Assembly (NCBI GenBank): GCA_900316105.1
Contig: ONBR01000006.1
Coordinates: 1 to 64,000 of the forward strand
Length of the DNA stretch: 64,000 nucleotides
Direction: 5' to 3'
Source: an uncultured Olsenella sp.
GTDB lineage: Bacteria; Actinomycetota; Coriobacteriia; Coriobacteriales; Atopobiaceae
The notes below the pieces were generated by a model. That model made no database searches, was not told the origin of the DNA, and saw only the letters and a list, made by a program, of their open reading frames with translations. Shown here piece after piece: positions 17,970-26,240 of the stretch. The translations under genes were made by a program, and so were the position numbers. How positions within the stretch are numbered: position 1 is the stretch's first letter; each line of letters starts with the position of its first letter.

Positions 17970-19400
17970 TTACTTTTCTGCCGCCAGGCGCTCGCCCATG
18001 AGCAGGCCCATGACCGATGCCATCATGAGGCCGTGAGTCCAACCAGAGGAGTCGCCCAGGCAATGGAGGTCGCGGACGCTGGTATCGAACTTCTCGTCCA
18101 TGTCCACGCGGTTGCTGTAGAACTTCAGCTCGGGGGCATAGAGCAGGGTCTCGTCAGAGGCAAAGCCTGGCACGACCTTGTCCATGGCCTTGATGAAGTT
18201 GACGATCTCGATCATGGCGCGATAGGGCATGGCAGCCGTGATGTCGCCAGCCTCGGCGTCAGGCAGGGTGGGCACCACGTTGGACTGCGAGAGCTCCTCG
18301 GGCCAGGTGCGCTTGCCGTTGCGGATGTCGCCGAAGCGCTGGACCAGCAGGTGGCCGGCACCCAGCATGTTGCAGAGCCTACCCACGTGCTGGGCGTAGG
18401 CGATGGGCTGGTTGAAGGGCTTACGGAAGTTGAAGGAGACCAGGATGGCAAGGTTGGTGTTGTCGCTCTTGCGCTCCTTGTAGCTGTGGCCATTGACCAC
18501 GGCAAGGCCGCCGTCGTAGTTCTCCTGGCTCACGAAGCCGCCAGGGTTCTGGCAGAAGGTGCGGACCTTGTTCTGGAAGGGGTCGGGATATCCCACGAGC
18601 TTGCCCTCATAGAGGGCCTTGTTGACGTCCTCCATAATCTCGTTGCGAACCTCGACGCGGACACCAATATCCACGGGGCCGGCGGAGTGGGAGATGCCGT
18701 GCTCCTGGCACATGGAGTCCAGCCAGTCCGCACCGCGGCGGCCGACCGCCACAATCGTCTTGTTGGCCTCGATTCTGGTGACACCATCCTTGTTCTCGAT
18801 CATGGCGCCAACGCAGCAGCCATCCTCGATGAGGACCTCGCGGCACTCGGTCTCAAAGATGATGTTCACGCCAGCGTCCAGCAGGGCCTTCTCGATGCGG
18901 CCGTAGATGAGCTGAGCCTTCTCGGTGCCCAGGTGACGGATGGGGCAGTTGACCAGCTTCAGGCCTGCCTTGATGGCGCGGCGACGGATATTGGCGATCT
19001 CGGCGTCATTACCCACGCCCTCGACGTGGGGATCGGCGCCAAAGTCGAGGTACATCTGGTCGACGCGGTGAATGGTCTCCTGCGCGTACTGGCGGCCAAT
19101 GAGCTTGGGCAGGTCGCCGCCCACCTCATAGGAGAGGGAGAGCTTGCCATCAGAGAAGGCGCCGGCGCCAGAGAAGCCCGTCGTGATGCGGCAGGGCTGG
19201 CAGTGAACGCAGTGGCCCACCTTTGCCTTGGGGCAGGTGCGCTTCTCGACGGGGAGGCCCTTCTCCACCAGGACGATGTTTTCGCCGCGGCCGTTCTTGA
19301 CCAGGCCGAGCGCGGTAAAGATGCCCGCGGGACCAGCGCCAATGATGAGGACGTCTGCCTTTTGGGTCTTGACTGAGGTACTGCCAGTCTGAGCAGTCAT
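17970..19400 (-). CDS. FAD-dependent dehydrogenase-like protein (uncharacterised)
   Basis: A 476-residue flavoprotein of the family of large uncharacterised FAD-dependent dehydrogenases (COG2509 type, by recognition). The dinucleotide-binding loop GAGPAG is at 21-26 in ADVLIIGAGPAGIFTALGL. A Cys-rich segment follows (CPKAKVGHCVHCQPC, about 57-71), and the C-terminal FAD motif is LHCLGDSSGWTHGLMMASVMG. The Cys cluster could bind a metal or act in redox chemistry (inference). The start at 19400 has GGTGG five bases upstream. No neighbour indicates the substrate. Confidence 0.8.
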   Translation of the reverse strand: MTAQTGSTSVKTQKADVLIIGAGPAGIFTALGLVKNGRGENIVLVEKGLPVEKRTCPKAKVGHCVHCQPCRITTGFSGAGAFSDGKLSLSYEVGGDLPKLIGRQYAQETIHRVDQMYLDFGADPHVEGVGNDAEIANIRRRAIKAGLKLVNCPIRHLGTEKAQLIYGRIEKALLDAGVNIIFETECREVLIEDGCCVGAMIENKDGVTRIEANKTIVAVGRRGADWLDSMCQEHGISHSAGPVDIGVRVEVRNEIMEDVNKALYEGKLVGYPDPFQNKVRTFCQNPGGFVSQENYDGGLAVVNGHSYKERKSDNTNLAILVSFNFRKPFNQPIAYAQHVGRLCNMLGAGHLLVQRFGDIRNGKRTWPEELSQSNVVPTLPDAEAGDITAAMPYRAMIEIVNFIKAMDKVVPGFASDETLLYAPELKFYSNRVDMDEKFDTSVRDLHCLGDSSGWTHGLMMASVMGLLMGERLAAEK

Positions 19401-19529
19401 GCTATCCACCAACTTCTGTATCTAAACTACTGGTAGCATTTGGTTCAGCTGCCAGCCGCAGAGCTGCGGGCAGAAGAGACAAATGCACTTCATTGTAGCG
19501 ATAACCACAGCTTCTGGGGTTATTAAATT

Positions 19530-19541
19530 GGGTAATTACCC
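19530..19541. promoter_or_regulatory. Palindromic AT-rich site upstream of the unknown membrane protein
   Basis: GGGTAATTACCC is a perfect 12-bp palindrome in the AT-rich spacer between two divergent genes, about 65 bases before the start at 19607. It has the form of an operator. ATATATTGTATG follows directly and could hold the -10, but no convincing -35 was found. Confidence 0.35.
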
Positions 19542-19606
19542 CATATATTGTATGAGAGCTTAAGCAAACGGAGTCAACGGTCCAGGTACGAGGGAGTTCC
19601 ACGAAC

Positions 19607-20914
19607 ATGAGCGACGAAAAGAAGCTGGACGACACCACCTCGATGAAGCCCCTTGCCCAGGAGGTGCCAAGGCCCGAGGAGCAGGACCCCACCCTAGGCG
19701 ACGTCCGCCGCACCACGGGCAGATGGGCCCAGGCACGGGTCGCTCACCTTCGGGAGCTGCTGGGCCAGCACCGCCTTGTGGCCGCCCTCGCCGCCGTGGT
19801 CGTCGTGATCCTGGTTGCCGCCATAGTCCTGGCGGTGGGGACCGTGGACGCCCCCTCCGAGGAGACGATCACGTCCGACGCCCTGGCCAACGCCACCGCG
19901 CCGACCCGAGACCCGGGCGACTTTGGCACCGATGCGCAGTACGAGGTCACGACGGCAAAGGTCAACTCCCGCGGCACCAGCAAGGATGGCTACGAGGCGG
20001 AGGTCGAGGTGACCTTCTCCAACGGATCGGTGGAGGCCACCACGACAGCGCACCTGGACTACCAGCGAGGGGCGGACGGGGACTGGACGCTCAGGAGCTG
20101 CTCCGCCGCGAGCTCGCCCAGCTTCGTTGCGACAAGCGGCGTGGACCAGGACCGTCTGGCTTCCGCAAGTGGCATTCAGACCATCCTGCGAGCTGCCCAG
20201 GAAAGCCTGGACAAGGATACTGGCCAGTCAGGGCAGGTCGTCGACCTTGCCGGCATCTACAAGGGCGCCACGGCAAAGCTGACGGCCGAGGCCTTTGATC
20301 GTGATAGCCAAAGGGACGTCGTCCAGGTGCACCTGGCAAAGGCGGCCAGCTTCACCTCCTACGAGTGCGATCTGACGGTTCACCTCTCCTTTGACTCCTC
20401 GAGCGCACTGTGGAAGGTTGACCAGGTAGACGTTCCAGACGGCGCCACGACGGCGGGCTTCGGTCCCCTGGTGGGCACCTGGAAGGGCACCTTCGTCAGC
20501 CAGGAGGCCTCGCGGTCCAAGTGCCTGGGGGCAAAGCAGAGCCCGCTGACGCTGAACATCCAGAACGCCAGCGCAGACGGCTTTGCCGGAACCCTGAGCA
20601 CCCTAGCCCACTTCCACCCGGCACCGGACTCTGACGCCGAAGACAGCCAGGGTGACGCAAGTCTCTCGGACACGAGCGTCACGGGCAAGCTCAACCAGGA
20701 TGCCAGCAAGGACGGTCGCTACGTCTTTGACCTCTCCCTGCCCGACGATTCGCGCGGAACCGTGACCGCCCAGGTGAGCTTTGGCACCGAGGACGACCCC
20801 AATGCCGTGATGGCCACGGTAAAGACCGACTACAGCTACCAGCAGACATTCCTGCTGATACCCTATGACAGCCAGGTAAGCTACACGGACAGTTACTCGC
20901 TCAGCAAGGAGTAG
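19607..20914 (+). CDS. Membrane-anchored extracytoplasmic protein of unknown function
   Basis: A 435-residue protein I do not recognise. An N-terminal cytoplasmic part of about 50 residues precedes one membrane helix (about 61-80, AALAAVVVVILVAAIVLAVG). The rest would lie outside: a first part (about 100-265) rich in beta-type sequence with many Ser/Thr/Asp, and a second part from about 285 (LVGTWKGTFVSQ to the end) that reads as a lipocalin-like or other beta-sandwich domain, though this is a guess. There is no sorting signal or lipobox. The start has GAGGGAG about eleven bases upstream. Confidence 0.75.
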   Translation: MSDEKKLDDTTSMKPLAQEVPRPEEQDPTLGDVRRTTGRWAQARVAHLRELLGQHRLVAALAAVVVVILVAAIVLAVGTVDAPSEETITSDALANATAPTRDPGDFGTDAQYEVTTAKVNSRGTSKDGYEAEVEVTFSNGSVEATTTAHLDYQRGADGDWTLRSCSAASSPSFVATSGVDQDRLASASGIQTILRAAQESLDKDTGQSGQVVDLAGIYKGATAKLTAEAFDRDSQRDVVQVHLAKAASFTSYECDLTVHLSFDSSSALWKVDQVDVPDGATTAGFGPLVGTWKGTFVSQEASRSKCLGAKQSPLTLNIQNASADGFAGTLSTLAHFHPAPDSDAEDSQGDASLSDTSVTGKLNQDASKDGRYVFDLSLPDDSRGTVTAQVSFGTEDDPNAVMATVKTDYSYQQTFLLIPYDSQVSYTDSYSLSKE

Positions 20915-20996
20915 CCTCCCGAGGCGTCCGACGGACGGCGACTCTTTGCAGATAAGGGCCAGGAAAACCCAGCTTTTGGGATAAGCTAGTGGTTTG

Positions 20997-21012
20997 CAGG
21001 GAAGAATCCCTG
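20997..21012. other. Small hairpin in the leader of the trigger-factor-like gene
   Basis: CAGGGA and TCCCTG pair across a 4-nt loop, about 35 bases upstream of the next start. It lacks a T run, so it is more likely a leader hairpin than a terminator of the upstream gene. Confidence 0.3.
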
Positions 21013-21045
21013 TGGCTTTGACATGCAATCGTGATAGGAGCTCAC

Positions 21046-21915
21046 ATGCCCACTCCCCCGCGCCACGACCCCCTGATGATCGACGGCAAGCCCTACTACA
21101 CCCTGATCAACTACGATCCCGTGAGCATCGAGGTCACCATCCTGACCGTGACCGACCGTGAGGTTGATGAGCTTCTGGACCAGATTGCCACGCAGGCAGG
21201 CGGTACGCCGGAGAGTCTCAACGACGCGGAGTGGGTCGCCTCGAAGTTCAACGGCGCAACGCTCAAGGACCTCCACGACTCCCTGAAGAACGAAATGTCG
21301 CAGTTCAACCGCGATGGTGCCGAGCAGCAGAAGCCCGTCCTGTGCGCTTCAGAGCTGGCCAAGCGCCTCTGCCAGAACGTGCCCGAGAAATTCGTGGAGG
21401 AGTACCGCGAGCGCCTGGAAAAGCAGTTCAGTGACGAGCTGGCCCAGAGCGGTGCCACCCTGTCCCTCTTCCTCGCCCAGACGGGCATGCTGCGCACCGA
21501 GTTTGATTCTATGATGCTTCGCCAGGCCCACGACCTGGCCGAGCAGGAGGCAGCCCTGCACGCCTACGCCAGCGCAAAGAAGATCAAGGTGGACTCCAGC
21601 GAGCTCCCCCGCCTGCTCAACGTGAGCCCCGAGCAGATCGACGAGGTGCTGAAGCAGGCCAAGGAGGAGGGCATCTACGACCAGCTGATCGACAGCGCCC
21701 TGCTGAACAAGACGGTTCAGTCCGTGATTGCCGAGGCCAATTGCAGCTATCACTTCGAGACCGAGGCAGAGGCTGACGCCCGTCTGGCCGGTCGCGAGGC
21801 GCCCAAACACGCAGGAGCGGCCCCGGCGGATGACTCCGAGGACGCCACCGAGGGCGACGAGCCCACGGACGAGGCGAGCGACGACGAGGAGCCGCAGCCT
21901 CGACACGCAAAGTAA
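21046..21915 (+). CDS. Trigger factor C-terminal domain protein without PPIase domain
   Basis: This 289-residue protein carries the substrate-binding C-terminal domain of trigger factor (Tig_C, SurA-like helical fold) at about 95-215. Landmarks are NVPEKFVEEYRERLEKQF, LSLFLAQTGMLRTEF, and EAALHAYASAKKIKVDSSEL. The ribosome-binding N-terminal domain with its GFRxGxxP signature and the FKBP-type domain are both missing. Residues 1-90 are a different small domain (IDGKPYYTLINYDP, EVTILTVTDREVDELL), and the last 50 residues are acidic and probably disordered. The ATG at 21046 follows TAGGAG by five bases; an in-frame ATG 15 bases upstream lacks a site. A chaperone role is inferred. Confidence 0.8.
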   Translation: MPTPPRHDPLMIDGKPYYTLINYDPVSIEVTILTVTDREVDELLDQIATQAGGTPESLNDAEWVASKFNGATLKDLHDSLKNEMSQFNRDGAEQQKPVLCASELAKRLCQNVPEKFVEEYRERLEKQFSDELAQSGATLSLFLAQTGMLRTEFDSMMLRQAHDLAEQEAALHAYASAKKIKVDSSELPRLLNVSPEQIDEVLKQAKEEGIYDQLIDSALLNKTVQSVIAEANCSYHFETEAEADARLAGREAPKHAGAAPADDSEDATEGDEPTDEASDDEEPQPRHAK

Positions 21916-21967
21916 TCAGGACTGATAGAGTCTGACGGAAAGGCCGCCAGGCAGCCCAGAGACAGAC

Positions 21968-22003
21968 GAGGCGTGCGCCCACAGGGACGCGCGCCTCTTC
22001 TTT
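21968..22003 (+). terminator. Terminator after the trigger-factor-like gene
   Basis: GAGGCGTGCG pairs with CGCGCGCCTC (one T/G position) across about ten bases and is followed by TTCTTTGT on the plus strand, 53 bases after the stop. It also lies just beyond the minus-strand acyltransferase stop. Confidence 0.65.
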
Positions 22004-22048
22004 GTGCGTAATTTGCCCGACAGGAATGACACCCGTGGGATGGGCCTG

Positions 22049-23935
22049 CTACTTGCCAGCCAGGGCCCTGCGCATCAGGGCGGCATAGGCGACCTGGCCA
22101 TCCGCCGTCAGGTGCGTGCCATCCTCCACCAGCCAGTCATCGTGGCCAGCACTGGCACCGTTCCAGTCGATGATGCCCACGTTGTCATTCTGTGCGGCGA
22201 AATCACGAAGGATCTTGTTGTTAACGTCCTGGAGGGGATAGGGGCAGCGGATGGTCACGAAGTAGAGGGGCCTGCCGCCCACGGCATCTATGACCGTCTG
22301 CACCTGAGACTTGTCGCGAATCAGGCTGTTGCTGCCCAGGGCCACGATGACCACAGACGCATCGTGACCAGCAGCCACGTCCTGGGCATAGACGTCCTGG
22401 GCCGTGTAGAGCTGACGCGAGACCTTTGCGTCCACGTAGGCATTTGGCAGGACCTTCTGGATGGCGGAAGCGGCACCATCGGTGATCGAGTCGCCGATGA
22501 CGAGAACGTCCGCATCGCAGGTGCCATTGGCGGCGTCATAGGTCCAGCCGGACGCATCCAAGTTCGAGGGAACCTTCTCGGCCTCGGGCGCGCAGCTTGT
22601 GCTGTCCTGACCAGCGGAACCAGCTTTGGCAGAGTTCGCCTGCGCCGTCTGATCGGGCGAAGCAGAGCCGCTCGAGGTACGGGCGGCATCCATGGCGTCC
22701 CAGTCCACGGGGGCAAAGGTCACGCCCAGGATTGCCACCACGGCCATCGCAACGACGATGGCACGCAAGGCCTTGACGTGCTTTGGCGCATGGTCATCCC
22801 CCGCCTCGAAGAGACGCCAGGAAAGCTCCGTGGCGACCCAGATGACGGCCAGCTCGAGGACCCAGCCCCACCAGGGAAGAGCCGTCGTGCGGTTGGCCGG
22901 ATTCATCAGAATGAGCAGAGGGTAGTGCCACAGGAAGAGCGAGAAGGAGCGTTCGCCCAGGTAGGTCAGGGGGCGCAGGGACAGGAAAGAGGCCACTGCA
23001 CCCGAACGCCAGCGAACGAGCCGCCAGACCAGCAGGGCCATCACCAGGGCATAGGCAAGGAAGCCTCCGTGGTAGAGAAGGGGCATGGAACCATCAGCCC
23101 AGAAGAAGGCAGCGGCCAGCACCAGCAGGGCCAGGAAGCAGGCAAGGTCGATGCTCGCACCGGGCCTTGCGGCAATGACGGGCCTCTGGCTGCCCTCGAC
23201 GCGACGCGGCCTCTGCAGGGGCAGGTAGGCCACAATCGCGCCGGCCATGAGCTCGGCAAACCTGGTCTCCAGCCCGTAGTAGGCGTGGGTCACGTCCTCC
23301 GGCGAGTACAGAAGCGACATGCAGGTGGTGGATACCAGGGCCAGCATGACCAGGGCGACTAGCATCTGTCGACTCGAACGGAAGACACGGCGAAGCAGAA
23401 GGAGCACGGGAGGCCAGACCAGGTAGAACTGCATGATCAGGCTGGTGTACCAGAGCTGGGTGACCGGCGACGGCAGGCCGGCGTTCGCAAAGTAGGGAAC
23501 CTTGTGAAAGATGTAGAACCAGTTGCTGGCAAAGAGGACCGCCGGCACCGCGTCGGTGTGGAGTTTTGGCAGGAGGTTGGGCATCATGACCCAGGTGCAG
23601 AGGACCGAGACGCCGACGGTAGCGGCCAGTGCGGGCCAAAGACGGGCCAGGCGCTTGTGCAGGTAGCTGCCATAGGAGAACTGGTCACGCCTGACCTTGC
23701 GCAAGGTGCTGCGCGTGATGAGGTAGCCCGAGAGCACAAAGAACATCGTGACGCCCAGGAAGCCACCCGGGACGCTTGCCGGCCAGGCGTGGTAGGCCAC
23801 GACGCCCAGGATCGCCAGGGCACGGAGCCCATCCAGCGCGTCGATCCGCCTCGGCGTCGCAAGGCGCACCGCCCGCTTGGGGCTAGCCTCCTGCGTAGGG
23901 TTTGTCTTTCCCGTATCCTGTGACGTCTTTTCCAA
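22049..23935 (-). CDS. Acyltransferase-3 / SGNH membrane O-acetyltransferase
   Basis: A 628-residue OatA/OafA-type enzyme that O-acylates a cell-surface glycan, such as peptidoglycan or a polysaccharide. Residues about 30-400 form the acyltransferase-3 membrane domain with around ten helices: DGLRALAILGVVAYHAW with the conserved His, and FFVLSGYLITRS. Residues about 465-628 form an extracytoplasmic SGNH hydrolase domain: GDSITDGA with the nucleophile Ser, a GSN block (VALGSNSLI), and the His of DGTHLTADG. The start is TTG at 23935 with GGAGGG ten bases upstream. The neighbours do not reveal the acceptor. Confidence 0.9.
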   Translation of the reverse strand: MEKTSQDTGKTNPTQEASPKRAVRLATPRRIDALDGLRALAILGVVAYHAWPASVPGGFLGVTMFFVLSGYLITRSTLRKVRRDQFSYGSYLHKRLARLWPALAATVGVSVLCTWVMMPNLLPKLHTDAVPAVLFASNWFYIFHKVPYFANAGLPSPVTQLWYTSLIMQFYLVWPPVLLLLRRVFRSSRQMLVALVMLALVSTTCMSLLYSPEDVTHAYYGLETRFAELMAGAIVAYLPLQRPRRVEGSQRPVIAARPGASIDLACFLALLVLAAAFFWADGSMPLLYHGGFLAYALVMALLVWRLVRWRSGAVASFLSLRPLTYLGERSFSLFLWHYPLLILMNPANRTTALPWWGWVLELAVIWVATELSWRLFEAGDDHAPKHVKALRAIVVAMAVVAILGVTFAPVDWDAMDAARTSSGSASPDQTAQANSAKAGSAGQDSTSCAPEAEKVPSNLDASGWTYDAANGTCDADVLVIGDSITDGAASAIQKVLPNAYVDAKVSRQLYTAQDVYAQDVAAGHDASVVIVALGSNSLIRDKSQVQTVIDAVGGRPLYFVTIRCPYPLQDVNNKILRDFAAQNDNVGIIDWNGASAGHDDWLVEDGTHLTADGQVAYAALMRRALAGK

Positions 23936-23985
23936 GGTATCCGTTCCCTCCAGAAAGGCTATGGGCGAGGCTCATTTTCACACAT

Positions 23986-24016
23986 AAAGGGAGGGCGCCC
24001 ATATGGACGCCCTCCC
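23986..24016 (-). terminator. Terminator after rpmE
   Basis: A perfect 9-bp stem (GGGAGGGCG with CGCCCTCCC) with a 10-nt loop. On the minus strand it is followed by TTTATGTGTG, 28 bases after the rpmE stop. Confidence 0.7.
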
Positions 24017-24044
24017 TGCCTTCGCATGTTGCTTTGTGGCGACG

Positions 24045-24494
24045 CTACTCGGCAGCAGGAGCCTCGGTGGCCTCTGCGTTGGCCTCGACGGTCTCGGCAG
24101 CGGTCTCAGCCTCGGCGGCAGCCTGCTCGGCAGCCTTTGCAGCCTCGGCCTCGGCCTTCTTTGCGTACTCAGCGGCACGCTTTGCCTTGGCGGCAGCCTT
24201 GGCCTCCTTGGCAGCCTTCTTCTCGGCCTCGAGCTTTGCGGCCTTGGCGGCCTTTGCAGCCTTGGCCTCCTCGGCCTTCTTGAGCTGAGCAGCGGCGGCG
24301 CCACCGAACTTGTCGGCAAAGCGCTGGACACGGCCGCCGGTATCAACGAGCTTCTGCTGGCCCGTGTAGAAGGGGTGGCACTTGTCGCAGAGGTCGATGG
24401 TCATCTCGCTCTTGGTGGAACGGGTGACCCAGGTGTTGCCGCAGGTGCAGCGAACGGTGCACTGGACATACTTAGGATGGATTCCTTGCTTCAT
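24045..24494 (-). CDS. rpmE: Ribosomal protein bL31 with a long Ala/Lys/Glu tail
   Basis: Residues 1-65 are a zinc-type bL31 of the large ribosomal subunit: [10 protein letters not shown], the four ligand Cys (16, 18, 36, 39) in RCTCGNTW and [11 protein letters not shown], and the [15 protein letters not shown] end. The usual protein stops there (about 70 residues). This one continues for a further 84 residues of Ala, Lys and Glu with almost no Gly or Pro, which should form one long charged helix ending in an acidic stretch. The ATG at 24494 starts at the conserved MKxxIHP. A leader with two hairpins precedes it, and a terminator follows. Confidence 0.95.
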   Translation of the reverse strand: MKQGIHPKYVQCTVRCTCGNTWVTRSTKSEMTIDLCDKCHPFYTGQQKLVDTGGRVQRFADKFGGAAAAQLKKAEEAKAAKAAKAAKLEAEKKAAKEAKAAAKAKRAAEYAKKAEAEAAKAAEQAAAEAETAAETVEANAEATEAPAAE

Positions 24495-24509
24495 GGAAGA
24501 ACTCCTTCG

Positions 24510-24565
24510 TTCGGCCTGATTTCCAACCAGGCTGGGATGGTGTGCCCTGGTTTGTGCCAGGGACA
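24510..24565 (-). promoter_or_regulatory. Candidate structured leader of rpmE mRNA
   Basis: Two hairpins lie between the presumed transcription start and rpmE: CCCTGG/CCAGGG (24545-24562, 6-nt loop) and GCCTG/CAGGC (24514-24532, 9-nt loop), the latter about 15 bases before the ribosome-binding region. L31 mRNAs in several phyla carry autoregulatory leaders, so this position fits such an element. The match to any known family has not been tested. Confidence 0.4.
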
Positions 24566-24604
24566 TGAGCTGTATCACTTTAGCAGATTTCTGCAGCGGC
24601 AGAC

Positions 24605-24610
24605 TATAAT
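24605..24610 (+). promoter_or_regulatory. Possible -10 box for coaX
   Basis: A perfect TATAAT lies 71 bases upstream of the coaX GTG, in the AT-rich divergent spacer between rpmE and coaX. No good -35 is seen at 16-18 bases (the sequence there is near TAGCAG), so this is only a candidate. Confidence 0.35.
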
Positions 24611-24680
24611 TACCCTGTTTGTGAAGGACCAATGCATTCCGCGGCAGACTGGCTTGCGGGACCTATGACGGGAGCTCATC

Positions 24681-25493
24681 GTGCTTCTTACGGTAGACGT
24701 CGGCAACACCCAGACGACCCTTGGCCTCTTTGATACCGACGGGCAGTTCATACGCCAGTGGCGCATGGCCTCGGACAAGACCGACACCGCGGACGAGCTG
24801 CACGAGCGGCTCTTTGGCTACTTCCTGATGTTTGGGATGAAGCTCTCCGACGTGACCGACGTGGCCCTGGCCAGCGTGGTACCTGGGCTCACGCGCGAGT
24901 GGCGCTTTATGTTTGACCACATCCTCCAGAAGGAGGACGTGCTGGTGGTGGACTCGAAGCGCGACTGCGGCATCGTCATCGACATGCCTGACCCCCGCCA
25001 GGTGGGCGCGGACCGCATCGCCAACGCCATGGCCGCCCGTGAGCGCTACGGGTCGCCCGTCATCGTGGTGGACTTTGGCACCGCGACAAACATCGACGTG
25101 GTGGACCGCAGCGGCTCCTTCCGTGGTGGCGCCATCATGCCTGGCCTCAAGCTGTCGGCAGGCGCGCTCTTCTCTCGGGCGGCAAAGCTCTCCAGCGTGA
25201 GCTTGGTCGTGCCCGAGCACGCCCTGGGAGACAGCACCGAGACAGCCATTCAATCTGGCATCGTCATCGGCGCGGCAGCCCAGGCGGAGGGCATCGTCCG
25301 TCGCATCATCGCAGAACTGCACGAGGAAGACCCCCAGCTGGGCAAGGTCACCGTGGTTGCAACGGGCGGCTACTCGCACGAGATCTCGCAGGCCACGGAC
25401 CTCTTTGACGCGCTGGATTTTGACCTGACGGTACGGGGCATCTACCTGATCTGGCAGCATCGTGCCAGGAAGCGTGGCGGGCTGCGCGGCTAG
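24681..25493 (+). CDS. coaX: Type III pantothenate kinase
   Basis: CoaX phosphorylates pantothenate, the first step of coenzyme A synthesis. The 270-residue protein shows the ASKHA-fold phosphate loop MLLTVDVGNTQTTLGLF, ADRIANAMAARE (about 115-126), the catalytic-Asp block VVDFGTATNIDVV, and GGAIMPGLKLSAGAL. The start is GTG at 24681 with GGGAG six bases upstream; no ATG is closer. The next gene, convergent, encodes a BirA-like fragment. birA and coaX are often neighbours in other Gram-positives. Confidence 0.95.
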   Translation: MLLTVDVGNTQTTLGLFDTDGQFIRQWRMASDKTDTADELHERLFGYFLMFGMKLSDVTDVALASVVPGLTREWRFMFDHILQKEDVLVVDSKRDCGIVIDMPDPRQVGADRIANAMAARERYGSPVIVVDFGTATNIDVVDRSGSFRGGAIMPGLKLSAGALFSRAAKLSSVSLVVPEHALGDSTETAIQSGIVIGAAAQAEGIVRRIIAELHEEDPQLGKVTVVATGGYSHEISQATDLFDALDFDLTVRGIYLIWQHRARKRGGLRG

Positions 25494-25510
25494 CCTCACG
25501 GATTCCGCTG

Positions 25511-25575
25511 TGTGACGAAGGGGGTAGCCCCCGCGGCACATTTTGTGCCGTGGGGGGGCTACCCCCTTCGTCGCA
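25511..25575. repeat. Long inverted repeat between coaX and the BirA-like gene
   Basis: Arms of about 29 bp start GTGACGAAGGGGGTAGCC and meet around a central CACATTTTGTG. They have one mismatch and a small length difference in the G/C run. A further half-site CCCCTTCGTCAC (25579-25590) runs up to the next stop codon. It stands between two convergent genes and probably terminates both. The arms differ from the CCCCAGGGG copies, but the GTGAC ends and the CACATTTT centre are shared. Confidence 0.8.
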
Positions 25576-25592
25576 TAGCCCCTTCGTCACAA

Positions 25593-26135
25593 CTAGTTCA
25601 GGATGATGCGGGCCTGCTCGGGGGCAATCTCCAGCTCGGTGCCGTTCTTTCGGACGATAGTGGCGCGGCCCCAGACATCAAGACCGGCAAAGGTGCCCTG
25701 GTCAAAGATGCGACCGTTGGGATAGGCCACGCGTACGGGCTGGCCCATACCGGCCGTCATATCAAAGAGCTCGGAAAGGAAATCCGCCAACGGACCCGCT
25801 TGCGAGCGACCCGCCTTCACGTCCTGCTCCCAGCCCGAGATTCGATTCTCGACGGCAGTCGAGAGTGCGTCCTGGGCACCCTCGGGCAGTGGATTCTCCG
25901 ATCCGTCGCTTGCCAGGGTCAGCTCGATGTACATGCCATCCTCGTCCACGCCGCCGTGGGTCCGCAGGGTCAGCACCTGGTCGGACACCGCGATGTCGTG
26001 GGGCCAGGCAACCGCAGCGTCCTGGAAGCCCAGCTGGCGCAGGCTGTCCACCAGACCCATCGCCGCGCTCCAAGGCGCACCTTGGAGGAGGTACATGGGC
26101 ACGCGGGGCCTAATCGTTTTCACAAAGAGATCCAT
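25593..26135 (-). CDS. Truncated biotin-protein-ligase-like protein
   Basis: This 180-residue protein resembles the second half of the BirA catalytic domain plus its C-terminal domain. LLQGAPWSAAMGLVDSLRQLG followed by VAWPHDIAV (44-50) corresponds to the KWPNDI region of biotin ligase. The end (GTFAGLDVWGRATIVRKNG, IAPEQARIIL) matches the small beta-barrel. The N-terminal half with the GRGRxxR biotinyl-AMP loop and the helix-turn-helix is absent, and the Lys after WPND and the KLAGIL sequence are not conserved. The ATG at 26135 has GGAG eight bases upstream, so the short form looks intended. Ligase activity is unlikely; the function is unknown. Confidence 0.6.
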   Translation of the reverse strand: MDLFVKTIRPRVPMYLLQGAPWSAAMGLVDSLRQLGFQDAAVAWPHDIAVSDQVLTLRTHGGVDEDGMYIELTLASDGSENPLPEGAQDALSTAVENRISGWEQDVKAGRSQAGPLADFLSELFDMTAGMGQPVRVAYPNGRIFDQGTFAGLDVWGRATIVRKNGTELEIAPEQARIILN

Positions 26136-26162
26136 ATGGGTCGCTCCGAAATCCTTCTCTGC

Positions 26163-26229
26163 ATGTGACAATGGCGCCAGGCGCTATTGTCACATTTTGG
26201 GACAGTAGCGCCTGGCGCCATTGTCACAT
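26163..26229. repeat. Perfect 24-bp GTGACA-bounded inverted repeat
   Basis: Arms 26163-26186 and 26206-26229 are exactly complementary. They start ATGTGACAATGG and contain GCGCCAGGCGC in place of the CCCCAGGGG of other copies. The 19-nt loop TTGTCACATTTTGGGACAG is the same as in the copy at 16635-16705. It lies between folP-folK and the BirA-like gene. Confidence 0.9.
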
Positions 26230-26240
26230 CGTCGCGGGCG

